13,080 nt of DNA from Planctomycetota bacterium (GCA_029259935.1 JAJDEH010000455.1:1-13080), one strand, 5' to 3'. Shown: positions 1 to 7,376, counted from the stretch's first letter. A program made the numbers and translations. The notes: a model not told the origin generated them from the sequence alone.

Positions 1-1580
1 TTCTTCCCGTCGAAGATACCAGCGGGTTTAAGGAAAATCGAAAGCATGTCGATGCGTTGCTCAAGTTCGCGGTCAACGAGCGGAGCGGCCTCTACGCGAA
101 ACGAGAAGATGCGGCGCGCAAGTGGTACGCCGATCGAGGCCGTGAGGAGGAGTACAAACCGTTCGAAGGTCGTCGGAAGATTCCGGGCAATGACAAGCCA
201 CCACGGTTTGTCGGTCTGACGACCGAAGAGGAAGGAACTCTAAAAATTCGCGAACAGGATGCACGCATCTGGACGCGGCGGCTTGAGAGATTCCAGCCAC
301 AGGCACTAAGCGTTTACTCGGGAGGCGACCTCTATCAGAAGTCGATCAAGCTGCGCGTGCCGAATTCCAAGAAGAAATGGGAGATGGCAAAGGCGAAGAA
401 GCTGCCAATGACAGTGATTTATTCCGGTGGCAGTGTCTTCGCGTCCGCAGATGCGGTGACACCCGGCGTACTCAGCGGGCTTCAGTTTACCTCGTATTCG
501 CCGAAAGAGGACGACATCTACGCTCTACCGCAAGCCATGGATGGACGCCGCTTGGCGCTGGCGCGGTGGATTGTCAGTCCGCGTAACCCGCTGACGACCC
601 GTTCGATTGTCAATCGCATCTGGAGCTATCACTTTGGAAAGGGAATTGCCGGCAATCCCAACAACTTTGGCGCGACGGGTAAAAAGCCGACCCATCCGGA
701 ATTGCTCGATTGGTTGGCGGAGGAGTTTGTCGAGAACGGCTGGTCGATCAAAAAGCTGCATCGGCAAATCATGACCTCGCAGGCGTACCAGCGTGCCAGC
801 CACCATTCTGATATCAAGACGATGCGCGAAAAGGACCCCAACAACGCGCTGTTGGCTGTCTTTCAGCCGCGAAGACTGACCGCCGAGGAACTGCGGGACT
901 CAATGCTGGCGGTCTCGGGCGAATTGAACCGGGATCAAGGCGGTTTGCCCGTCATGCCGGCGATCAATTTGGAGGTCGCCTTGGCACCGCGAATGCTGCA
1001 GTTTTCACTGGCCCCGGCATGGCAGCCCTCGCGAACACCAGCCGAACGCAATCGCCGATCCATCTACGCGTATCGAGTTCGCGGACTGCCGGACCCCATG
1101 CTGGAAGTGTTCAACAAACCCAACGCGGATGATTCGTGTGAAATGCGAGACGCCGCCAGCGTGACGCCGCAGGTCTTCACCATGATGAACAGTGACGTCG
1201 CGACGAGCCGCTCGATCGCCATGGCGGCGCGCCTGCAATCGTCGGCCGACAATCCAAGAGATCGAATTGCGCGCGGCTATGAATTGGCCTTCGGTAAATT
1301 GCCAACTGATTCCATGCTGGAGCGACTGCTGAGTCACTACGAAAAGATGGTCATGTATCACCGGAAGCACAAGCCAGAGCGAATCGAGTACCCAGCCAAA
1401 GTTACGCGGTCCGTTGTTGAAGAGATGTCGGGAGAACCGTTTGAATACGAAGAGTATCTCGACATTTATGAAAACTATGTTACGGACGTTCAAGCGGCGG
1501 ATGTAACACCGGAGACTCGCGCGCTGGCGGATATTTGTCTGCTGATCTTTAACTCCAACGCTTTCCTCTTCGTCTATTGA
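1..1580 (+). CDS. DUF1553 (PSD1) domain protein, 3' part
   Basis: The reading frame is open from base 3 to the TGA at 1578-1580, so the 5' part lies outside the window; the TTG at 57 is only an internal codon. The DUF1553 domain starts near base 535 (DGRRLALARWIV) and includes the conserved IVNRIWSYHFG segment, then LLDWLAEEFVENGW and the block PRRLTAEELRDSMLAVSG. The end, ICLLIFNSNAFLFVY, is the usual C-terminus of these proteins. Full-length relatives in planctomycetes usually carry a cytochrome-c-like PSCyt1 domain and DUF1549 before DUF1553 and are exported; that part is not visible here. Their biochemical function is not established. They are typically paired with a DUF1501 gene, as here, where the next start is 8 bases downstream. 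The domain call is firm; the role is unknown, though these pairs are often assumed to act on complex polymers. Confidence 0.93.
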   Translation, partial: LPVEDTSGFKENRKHVDALLKFAVNERSGLYAKREDAARKWYADRGREEEYKPFEGRRKIPGNDKPPRFVGLTTEEEGTLKIREQDARIWTRRLERFQPQALSVYSGGDLYQKSIKLRVPNSKKKWEMAKAKKLPMTVIYSGGSVFASADAVTPGVLSGLQFTSYSPKEDDIYALPQAMDGRRLALARWIVSPRNPLTTRSIVNRIWSYHFGKGIAGNPNNFGATGKKPTHPELLDWLAEEFVENGWSIKKLHRQIMTSQAYQRASHHSDIKTMREKDPNNALLAVFQPRRLTAEELRDSMLAVSGELNRDQGGLPVMPAINLEVALAPRMLQFSLAPAWQPSRTPAERNRRSIYAYRVRGLPDPMLEVFNKPNADDSCEMRDAASVTPQVFTMMNSDVATSRSIAMAARLQSSADNPRDRIARGYELAFGKLPTDSMLERLLSHYEKMVMYHRKHKPERIEYPAKVTRSVVEEMSGEPFEYEEYLDIYENYVTDVQAADVTPETRALADICLLIFNSNAFLFVY

Positions 1581-1588
1581 GACAAGCC

Positions 1589-2998
1589 ATGAAGACACCC
1601 CTCGATGTCAGTCGTCGCAACTTTCTTTACGGTCTTGGAGCTTCACTCGGGTCCGTCGCCTTCACGGACCTGCTTGCCGGGGACGCTCTCACCGGTCCTC
1701 TTGCTTCCAAGCAACCGATGCATCCGTCGAAAGCGAAAGCCGTGATCATGCTGTTCATGGAAGGGGGCCCCAGTCACATCGACACTTTCGACCCGAAGCC
1801 GAAGCTGAACGAACTACATCTGAAGAAGTTCGTCAACAAAAGCGAGGAGATTTCGGGGATGACCAATGGCCAGCGGTTCTATGTCGGCAGTCCGTTTAAG
1901 TTTCGCCGCGCCGGCAATTCCGGGATTCCGATGAATGAACATTTCGTCCACATGGCCGATCCGAAAGTTGCCGACGAGCTTTGTGTTTATCACGGCTGTC
2001 AGGCGGAATCGGTCAATCATCCAACCGCGCTCTATCATATGAACACCGGCAACCGGTTCGGTGGCGATCCGGCGATCGGGTCCTGGCTCACATACGGACT
2101 GGGCAGCGAGAATCAGAACCTGCCTGGCTACGTCGTAATGACCGAACTCGCCGCGCCTCAAGGCGGCAGCGGGAATTGGTCGAACGGCTTTCTGCCGCCG
2201 CACTATCAGGGCACGCAACTGCGGTCGGCTGGCTCGCCGATCCTCGATCTCAAGCCGCCAGCATGGAAGACACGGCACCATCAGCGTGCCAACCTCGATG
2301 TGCTCAAGGCGATGAATGACGAGCACTTGGCCGAGCATCCGCGGCATGATCAATTGGCGGCGCGCATGGAGAACTACGAATTGGCCTTTCGCATGCAGGC
2401 CGAAGTTCCAGAGATTATCGACCTAAAGAAAGAGCCGGCCCATATCCATGAAATGTACGGCCTCAACGACAAGGCAACCGAACCGTTCGGCCGCAAATGC
2501 CTGTTGGCGCGACGTCTCGTTGAGCAGGGTGTACGCTGTGTGCAGATCTTCTCCGGCGGTTGGGACTCCCACGATTACATCGAACGAGCCCACGGTAAAC
2601 GCATCAATTCGATTGATAAGCCGATTGCCGCCCTGATCAAAGACCTCAAGGCCCGCGACATGCTCGACGAGACGCTCATCGTGTGGACAGGCGAATTTGG
2701 CCGTACACCGGACAACAACGTCCGGGGAGGTGAAACGGCAATTGGTCGCGACCACAACGCCGACGCGATGGCCATGTTCTTTGCCGGCGGCGGCACCAAG
2801 GCGGGGGCCGTGGTGGGCGCGACCGACGAAATCGGAGCCAAGGCGGTCGACGTAGCGAACCCGATTCGCAACGTCCATGTGACGCTGCTGCACCTGCTCG
2901 GCCTCGATGACAACAAGCTGACCTACTTCCACGGGGGCCGCTATAAGCAGCTCTCGCAGTTCGGTGGCGAGTTGATTCCCGAGATAATTAGCAGTTAG
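1589..2998 (+). CDS. DUF1501 domain protein with Tat signal
   Basis: Protein of 469 residues. I chose the ATG at 1589 over the in-frame TTG at 1577 because the Tat signal follows it directly: SRRNFLYG at residues 8-15, then a hydrophobic stretch. Export as a folded protein is therefore likely. DUF1501 belongs to the alkaline phosphatase/sulfatase-like fold. Visible putative metal-site motifs are GGPSHIDTFD (residues 59-68), GGWDSH (W325, D326, H328), GEFGRTP (368-374) and GRDHN (H389). There is no sulfatase CxPxR formylglycine motif, so classical sulfatase activity is not supported. No strong Shine-Dalgarno is visible and the start lies 8 bases after the DUF1553 stop, so translation may be coupled. 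The last codons and the stop are embedded in a heptad repeat (2986-3013). Substrate unknown. Confidence 0.94.
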   Translation: MKTPLDVSRRNFLYGLGASLGSVAFTDLLAGDALTGPLASKQPMHPSKAKAVIMLFMEGGPSHIDTFDPKPKLNELHLKKFVNKSEEISGMTNGQRFYVGSPFKFRRAGNSGIPMNEHFVHMADPKVADELCVYHGCQAESVNHPTALYHMNTGNRFGGDPAIGSWLTYGLGSENQNLPGYVVMTELAAPQGGSGNWSNGFLPPHYQGTQLRSAGSPILDLKPPAWKTRHHQRANLDVLKAMNDEHLAEHPRHDQLAARMENYELAFRMQAEVPEIIDLKKEPAHIHEMYGLNDKATEPFGRKCLLARRLVEQGVRCVQIFSGGWDSHDYIERAHGKRINSIDKPIAALIKDLKARDMLDETLIVWTGEFGRTPDNNVRGGETAIGRDHNADAMAMFFAGGGTKAGAVVGATDEIGAKAVDVANPIRNVHVTLLHLLGLDDNKLTYFHGGRYKQLSQFGGELIPEIISS

Positions 2999-3013
2999 CA
3001 ATTGGCTGTTAGC
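2986..3013 (+). repeat. Four tandem 7-base units around the stop codon
   Basis: Four contiguous heptads are seen: AATTAGC, AGTTAGC, AATTGGC and TGTTAGC. The second supplies the TAG stop of the DUF1501 gene at 2996-2998, and the repeat encodes its last residues (Ile-Ser-Ser). The third unit has degenerated (TTGGC). The sequence shows the periodicity directly; its origin and any function are unknown. Confidence 0.75.
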
Positions 3014-3028
3014 GACCAGGCGAAGGTA

Positions 3029-3078
3029 GAAGCCAGATCGGTGATGACGAATTGCCAAGGGACGAGATTTGGCTCTTT
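3029..3078 (+). terminator. Possible weak terminator after the DUF1501 gene
   Basis: GCCAGATC at 3032-3039 can pair with GATTTGGC at 3066-3073 with one G-T wobble, and flanking AGA/TCT can extend the stem past a bulged A. The loop is about 26 bases and the T-rich stretch after it is short (TCTTTC). It lies between convergent genes, a sensible place, but it is weak compared with the terminators at 6648 and 7401. Confidence 0.25.
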
Positions 3079-3096
3079 CGGGCAAACCTGCCAGAA

Positions 3097-4464
3097 CTAG
3101 GGAGGTGAAGTTCGCTCGATGAAGAAGCTGCCATTGTCGGCAACGTCGAACATCGGCCGTTGGCGACTGCTGTTGCGGCCGATTCCTCTGCGATACCAAA
3201 TCAAGCTGACGCCGACGTTCCAGCCTTCGGCAATACTGTTGACCGGGTTGTCTTGTCCTTGGGGGATCAAATAGTCGACCCCGGCTTGGAGGGCCCACTT
3301 GCACTGGAAGGGCAAGCGAATTTTCGCGCCCAGCACGCCATCGCTATTATCCGAGAGGCCGCCGTAGAACATACCGTCGCCACCGTTACAGTAGTGCGAA
3401 CGAACGAAAAATCGATACGTGTCAATGCCTCGCCATGTCTCGTCGAAGGTGACACGTCTGTTGGCGACATTCACGAACCGCTCCGTTCTTTCAGTATCGC
3501 TGCCCGTGCCTCCGGTGTAACGAAATCCAATATCGAAATTACGGGGCAAGGCCCAACTAATCTCGGTGCGGACCTGCGCGAGGTCGATGTCGAGATACCA
3601 ATTATCTCGCAAGTAGTCGATAACCACTCCGCCTTGGAGACCACATTGACTGCGACGAAAAACGCCGGCCGTAAAGAAGAACTGTGCGCGATTGTCATCC
3701 GTGAAGGACGAGCCTGAGAAATTGCTTTGTGTCAGCCGCACTCCAACCTGCCCATGGATGTTGCTCCAGGGCAGTAGTCCCACTCCCCAGTTGATGCCTT
3801 GATGAAAACCAAAGCTGCCCTCTCCCGCGCGTCCAGGAACCCCTACATAGCGCGGGTTCAGCGCGCCCTGCGCGCCGACGAAAACTTCCAAAGTACTGAG
3901 CGAGCAACAGGGCGACGGACCACATCCGAAACAAGATTCGCAGCCACTCCCGAATCCATCGCAGCCATCGCAGCCGAACCCGTCGCAGCCGTCACAAGGT
4001 AGTTCCGGACCATGAAAGCCATGCGGCGGATAATGCGAAGGCGGTCCGCCCAGGTGTTCGGCCGCATATTCCTCGACGACCGGTCCCTCGACGGCTCGGC
4101 TTGCAAAGCGAACATCGGGAACGATGTCTCGTTCGGCGTTCGTAAGCCGTATGGAGCCCGGCTCACGGCGGAAGCTGCCCCGCGGGTTGAGAAAACCAAC
4201 TGGGCGCTCCGGCGAACGGAGTTGTTGCATCTGGCGTTGGGCGGCTTGTCGTTCTACATGCTGCCTTCGAATTTGCTTCGCATCCTCCACGGCTCGAACC
4301 GTTGAGGAATTCGACGCGGCGGATTGCCGCATCTTTTCCCGTTGCTGTTTCAACAACTCGACATAGTTGTTTGGCAGCCGAGTTGGATTTTGGGCGCGGG
4401 CTGGATTACAAAACGTGCTAACCAAACTGGCCACTACGACGAACCATGACGCCAAGGCTTTCAT
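3097..4464 (-). CDS. Secreted beta-rich surface protein, DUF6666/BBP7-like
   Basis: Protein of 455 residues. The ATG at 4464 is chosen over an upstream in-frame start at 4593 because AAAAGGAC lies 7 bases before it and it opens a good signal peptide (residues 1-24, hydrophobic core FVVVASLV, cleavage after ARA). Residues about 25-150 are charged and Gln/Arg-rich. Residues 157-187 hold nine cysteines, including a tandem CDGCDGFG repeat. From about 192 (LEVFVGAQG) to the end the sequence alternates Gly, aromatic and polar residues, as in an outer-membrane-like barrel: FGFHQGINWG, RAQFFFTAGVFRR, WGIDTYRFF-like strands, and the tail RPMFDVADNGSFFIER. I recognise this as resembling planctomycete DUF6666 or BBP7 families; the exact family name is from memory. 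Likely surface or outer-membrane located. Single-gene unit, divergent from the BON gene, convergent with DUF1501. Confidence 0.85.
   Translation of the reverse strand: MKALASWFVVVASLVSTFCNPARAQNPTRLPNNYVELLKQQREKMRQSAASNSSTVRAVEDAKQIRRQHVERQAAQRQMQQLRSPERPVGFLNPRGSFRREPGSIRLTNAERDIVPDVRFASRAVEGPVVEEYAAEHLGGPPSHYPPHGFHGPELPCDGCDGFGCDGCDGFGSGCESCFGCGPSPCCSLSTLEVFVGAQGALNPRYVGVPGRAGEGSFGFHQGINWGVGLLPWSNIHGQVGVRLTQSNFSGSSFTDDNRAQFFFTAGVFRRSQCGLQGGVVIDYLRDNWYLDIDLAQVRTEISWALPRNFDIGFRYTGGTGSDTERTERFVNVANRRVTFDETWRGIDTYRFFVRSHYCNGGDGMFYGGLSDNSDGVLGAKIRLPFQCKWALQAGVDYLIPQGQDNPVNSIAEGWNVGVSLIWYRRGIGRNSSRQRPMFDVADNGSFFIERTSPP
3904..3996 (-). repeat. Cys-rich tandem repeat within the surface protein
   Basis: This codes for residues 157-187 of the 3097-4464 gene. 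The 8-residue unit CDGCDGFG occurs twice back to back, followed by three more CxxC-like steps (CESC, CFGC) and a final CC. The DNA carries matching imperfect 24-base repeats built on GCAGCC. Nine cysteines in 31 residues suggests disulfide cross-linking or metal binding in a secreted protein; which one cannot be told from sequence. Confidence 0.8.
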
Positions 4465-4470
4465 ACGTCT

Positions 4471-4478
4471 GTCCTTTT
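4471..4478 (-). promoter_or_regulatory. Shine-Dalgarno deciding the start at 4464
   Basis: On the minus strand AAAAGGAC ends 6-7 bases before the ATG at 4464. The upstream in-frame start at 4593 would put about 43 charged residues before the signal peptide and has no such site. Confidence 0.75.
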
Positions 4479-4615
4479 CAACCTGCACTGATTCCTCTTC
4501 GCTAATGCGCGAGGGTCCACGAACATCCAGCAGTATCGGATCTTGCCTGGCCGGAACTTCTGTTAAAACCCGAACACTCAGCCCAATCGGCAAACTTTAA
4601 CTTACCGTTAGACAC

Positions 4616-4643
4616 GCGCCGGCTAGCGCCAGAATAGCGCCAG
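4616..4643. repeat. Helically spaced GCGCC boxes, candidate operator
   Basis: GCGCC starts at 4616, 4626 and 4637, i.e. steps of 10 and 11 bases. The last two are part of an exact 9-base direct repeat, TAGCGCCAG, at 4624-4632 and 4635-4643. One-turn spacing puts all three on the same DNA face, as expected for cooperative protein binding. The site is about 150 bases upstream of the leftward gene. No regulator is identified. Confidence 0.45.
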
Positions 4644-4720
4644 TGGGTATTTTCGCGAAGATCATCAAAATCAAAAAAAGTCTACCATTCGACGCGGTCA
4701 ACTACCGAAAACATCTATCA

Positions 4721-4820
4721 GGCAATTTAACTGTTGCCAGGGTTGCGCCGGGGGGGATTACGCAACCAAGGCTGGAAACCGCGCCCGCTGCGGCCTTCCG
4801 CGCCAGCAATCCCTCCTTGG
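4721..4820 (+). other. Cluster of potential RNA hairpins upstream of BON gene
   Basis: Three successive inverted repeats are visible. GGCAA (4721-4725) pairs with TTGCC (4734-4738). GGTTGCG (4741-4747) pairs exactly with CGCAACC (4761-4767), looping out the G-run. CCAAGG (4766-4771) pairs with CCTTGG (4815-4820), enclosing GGAA/TTCC (4774-4777 with 4796-4799) and CGC/GCG. The second and third stems share two bases, so they could compete. This may be a structured 5' leader of the BON mRNA (start at 4997) or a small RNA, or chance in a GC-rich stretch. No terminator follows it directly. Confidence 0.3.
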
Positions 4821-4984
4821 ATTTCGATCCTCGCTACCTGTGACGTTTGTCGCTTTCACTGTTTTGTCGATTCAGACATTTGCCCCGCGATTAGGCTAGT
4901 GACCGCATTCGCGCAAACTGGCCATTGGCGTTTGAATGTTCGATTCGCGCTAACGAGAAGACAGAAAGCATAGCTATTTCCACC

Positions 4985-4990
4985 AGGAGG
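4985..4990 (+). promoter_or_regulatory. Shine-Dalgarno deciding the start at 4997
   Basis: A perfect AGGAGG, continuing into GG, lies 6 bases before the ATG at 4997. It fixes that ATG over the upstream in-frame codon at 4925, which would add 24 polar residues ahead of the signal peptide. Confidence 0.85.
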
Positions 4991-4996
4991 GGACCC

Positions 4997-6628
4997 ATGC
5001 GACGATTAGTTTTTCCGGTGATTATCTTCGCGTTCGCGTTGAGCATGGCGAACGTCACCATCGGCAACGATCAGCTGATAGCAAAGCAGATCATGCTCAA
5101 ATTGCAGAAACAGAAACAGTCCGGCAGGCTGAAGGGATTCAATCTTGACCTTGAGGTTGAGAGCGGAATCGTCACCCTGACGGGCAGCGTTTCGTCGAAG
5201 GAACAGCGCTTTGGAGTGTTGGATGCCGCCCGGCATGTGTCCGGCGTGCGGCAGGTAGTCAACGGCATTGCTCTGCGGGCCGCAATCACCGAGACGTCCG
5301 AGACACAGGCCTCCGCGGAGGAACCGGTCGCCGAGTCTACCGAGGAAGCAGCCGAAGTGGACGCCGAAGAGCAAACGGTGGAAACCGTGGAAACGGCGGA
5401 GAAGACGGAAGCAGAAGCCGTCGCCCCGCAAGAAGCTGAGACGCCCGCAACTGCCGACGAAACGAAGACACAAACGGACGAAGCGGCTCAGATTCCAACC
5501 ACCGAGGCGGTAACTCCCAAATCGGTCAAGGCGTCCGCTAGCACCGCAGCCGACCCGTCCCAAACATCCGTTCAATTTGCGACGTCGCCAACGCCGCGAA
5601 AGGTGAGCCCGCTTCAATCCGCCAGCCCCAGGGTCAGCGATGAGGGAATTGCCAAGTCGATTACGGCGAAACTGACGACCTACAAGGAGTCGGGCCAGCT
5701 TCGTGGATTCGGCATCAACATGAGTGTCGACAAGGGTACGGTTTGGATGAGCGGCCATGTTGCCAATCAAGACCAACGCGACCTCGTCCTGGACGTGGCT
5801 CGGCGCGTGACTGGCGTAAAGCAAGTTGTCAACGACTTGGACGTCAAATCCGCGGAAGCCAAACAGCAAGTCGCCCAAAGCACGTCGAGAAACGGTTCCA
5901 GCCGCCGAGGCGCTCGGCAGCCGCTGCACAACTTTTCTCCGCCACCAACCAGCGAGCCCGTGAAGGAAACTCCGCAGGTCAACGAAATGGCGAGGACTTC
6001 GAGTACACCGGCGAAAACCGTCAGTGCCCAGAAGCCCAGTTCGACCGAGCCAAGAGTCGTCAGCCGTCCGCTGGGATCTGGAGTCAAGAGTGAGCCGTTG
6101 CGGCGACCACCCGTGGCCCTCAAGCCCCTAACCCAATCGCCAGGCGAAAGAACCGCGGCTGCCGAAACCAACGTGGTCATTCCGCGACCAGCAGCCACGG
6201 CTGCACCGTACTATGGTCCTCGGGTTGCCCAAGTTCCTGCTCAATTTGCACCGTACCCAGTTGGTGGGCAAGTTCCGCTTGCTTTCGCCAGTGCCGGTGG
6301 CCCCAATATGGCCGCCGCCCACCATGCAGGCATGGCCGGCCCAGGAATGGCACCCAGGTCCTACGGACATCTTCCCGGTGGATCGCCGGGCGTCGTTCCC
6401 GCCCAGTACGACCATCCGCAAATGCCGGGATACGCATGGCCTAGCTATGCGGCCCATCCCAACTATGCGGGCGTGTCTTATCCAAAGCAGTATTCGCCGT
6501 CCGCATGGCCCTACATTGGGCCGTTCCATCCCTACCCACAAGTTCCACTTGGCTGGCGTCGAGTAGAATTGAAGTGGAAAGATGGCTGGTGGCAACTGGA
6601 TTTCAAGGATAGATACCGAAGCCGCTAG
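4997..6628 (+). CDS. Exported double-BON domain protein
   Basis: Protein of 543 residues. Residues 1-18 form a signal peptide (RR, then FPVIIFAFALSMA). Two BON domains, residues about 25-92 and 215-282, are clearly duplicates: both contain K-SG-L-GF, a G-V-(L/M)-(T/S)-G-V core and the ending GV(R/K)QVVN. BON domains are known to bind phospholipid or act at envelope membranes, as in OsmY/DolP. Between them lies a Glu/Ala/Thr-rich, strongly acidic linker (93-214). Residues 283-470 are Pro/Ser-rich and basic. Residues 471-539 form a Tyr/Trp/Pro-rich block ending in LGWRRVELKWKDGWWQLDF, which I recognise as a recurring planctomycete tail of unknown role. Single-gene unit: strong ribosome site upstream, strong terminator at 6648. 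Periplasmic or outer-membrane envelope role inferred; partner unknown. Confidence 0.9.
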   Translation: MRRLVFPVIIFAFALSMANVTIGNDQLIAKQIMLKLQKQKQSGRLKGFNLDLEVESGIVTLTGSVSSKEQRFGVLDAARHVSGVRQVVNGIALRAAITETSETQASAEEPVAESTEEAAEVDAEEQTVETVETAEKTEAEAVAPQEAETPATADETKTQTDEAAQIPTTEAVTPKSVKASASTAADPSQTSVQFATSPTPRKVSPLQSASPRVSDEGIAKSITAKLTTYKESGQLRGFGINMSVDKGTVWMSGHVANQDQRDLVLDVARRVTGVKQVVNDLDVKSAEAKQQVAQSTSRNGSSRRGARQPLHNFSPPPTSEPVKETPQVNEMARTSSTPAKTVSAQKPSSTEPRVVSRPLGSGVKSEPLRRPPVALKPLTQSPGERTAAAETNVVIPRPAATAAPYYGPRVAQVPAQFAPYPVGGQVPLAFASAGGPNMAAAHHAGMAGPGMAPRSYGHLPGGSPGVVPAQYDHPQMPGYAWPSYAAHPNYAGVSYPKQYSPSAWPYIGPFHPYPQVPLGWRRVELKWKDGWWQLDFKDRYRSR

Positions 6629-6647
6629 TTGAATCGCGTAAAACCAT

Positions 6648-6686
6648 TGCCCTCAATGCTTTACATCAAGCATTGAGGGCATTTTT
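6648..6686 (+). terminator. Intrinsic terminator of the BON gene
   Basis: A perfect 14-base-pair stem is formed by 6648-6661 and 6668-6681 (TGCCCTCAATGCTT and its complement), with the 6-base loop TACATC, followed by five T at 6682-6686. It starts 20 bases after the BON stop codon and isolates the gene from the lipoprotein gene downstream. Confidence 0.95.
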
Positions 6687-6794
6687 CGTTCTTGAATTCG
6701 GCTACGACAACCGGAAATTTTTGAATTATCGGAAAAATCCGCAAGTTCTACCTAGCTTCACTCGATAACTACTCCCAGCAATAAACGCTACACC

Positions 6795-6799
6795 AAGGA
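6795..6799 (+). promoter_or_regulatory. Shine-Dalgarno of the lipoprotein gene
   Basis: AAGGA at 6795-6799 lies 7 bases before the ATG at 6807. The gene must have its own promoter in 6687-6794, since a strong terminator precedes it; TTGAATT occurs twice there (6692 and 6721) but no convincing -10 partner is visible. Confidence 0.7.
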
Positions 6800-6806
6800 A
6801 GTTCTC

Positions 6807-7376
6807 ATGTTCCGTAAGCTAGTGAAGACAATGCTGAGTTTGACGGTTGCCATTCTTTCGATGACATCGAGTGGCTGCATCAGTCAAAACCTCGTGTTCG
6901 GCCCCTTTGCGGTTCCGATCCCGGTCAGCCCCTATCTGCAAAAGAAGATGGAAGATGACTATCACAACCATGAACGGTATGAAACAGTGCCGATTCTTGG
7001 TCCACTGACGGCTGGTGGACCGACCTCGGCCATGGATCCTCCTTCCGACGACGAAGTGATGCGAGCCATGGAAGCGGCCCGTCCGATTCAGGGTGGCCTG
7101 CCCTTGTTGTACGAAATCCAACGCAACAATGTCCGCATTGTGAAAGAGCAGATCGCCGACTACATCGATCCGCCCCGGGTGGTTCCGTTGGTTGGTCCGG
7201 TTCAGCTTCACCACGCTCACTACAAGTGCACGATTTACTTCTCCGAGACGAAGTGGGTTGGCTGGCCGATTCCACACAAGCTGCACAATGAGGATGCAGT
7301 CGAAGTGGTCTACATCGATCACAACCACTTCCACATGGTGGGGAACGTCGATCCTGGTCCCGGCACGGGCTACTAG
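6807..7376 (+). CDS. Putative lipoprotein, planctomycete-type, function unknown
   Basis: Protein of 189 residues. The N-terminus has KLVK, a hydrophobic stretch (residues 9-19) and SSGC with Cys24, a relaxed lipobox, so lipid attachment is likely though position -3 is Ser rather than Leu. The middle is Pro-rich with no obvious domain (residues 25-80); 82-118 looks helical (DDEVMRAMEAARPIQ onward). The C-terminal third is the distinctive part: GPVQLHHAHYKCTIYF, WVGWPIPHK, then VVYIDHNHFHMVGNVD. Eight histidines cluster here (135, 136, 138, 157, 160, 172, 174, 176), which could bind metal, an inference only. Similar C-termini recur in planctomycete proteins from memory, without known function. 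Monocistronic, with terminators on both sides. Protein-coding status is firm; function unknown. Confidence 0.85.
   Translation: MFRKLVKTMLSLTVAILSMTSSGCISQNLVFGPFAVPIPVSPYLQKKMEDDYHNHERYETVPILGPLTAGGPTSAMDPPSDDEVMRAMEAARPIQGGLPLLYEIQRNNVRIVKEQIADYIDPPRVVPLVGPVQLHHAHYKCTIYFSETKWVGWPIPHKLHNEDAVEVVYIDHNHFHMVGNVDPGPGTGY

Larger units (their letters stand above)
4465..4996. other. 532-base divergent intergenic region
   Basis: No convincing gene lies here; a 66-codon frame at 4643-4843 begins with GTG, lacks a ribosome site and looks random. The region must hold the promoters of both the surface-protein gene (leftward) and the BON gene (rightward), but no good -35/-10 pair stands out. It contains three GCGCC boxes at 4616, 4626 and 4637, an A-rich patch near 4660-4682, a seven-G run at 4750-4756 and a cluster of potential hairpins at 4721-4820, listed separately. 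Confidence 0.7.

Noticed and set aside
1005..1598. 197-codon minus-strand frame opposite the DUF1553 domain
   Set aside because: Complementary to a conserved coding domain; no supporting features of its own.
2423..3304. 293-codon minus-strand frame opposite the DUF1501 gene
   Set aside because: It lies antisense to well-supported motifs of DUF1501 and overlaps the 3' end of the surface-protein gene; its translation is Arg/Gln-rich with no domain, typical of a shadow frame in GC-rich DNA.
3160..3717. 185-codon plus-strand frame opposite the surface-protein gene
   Set aside because: Antisense to the conserved barrel-like region, with no ribosome site or recognisable domain.
4643..4843. 66-codon plus-strand frame in the divergent spacer
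   Set aside because: GTG start without Shine-Dalgarno, no recognisable protein pattern, and overlaps the repeat and hairpin cluster.
5006..5929. 307-codon minus-strand frame opposite the BON gene
   Set aside because: Its Gly/Arg/Leu-rich, repetitive translation is the mirror of the acidic linker codons; the plus strand has a signal peptide, BON domains, ribosome site and terminator.
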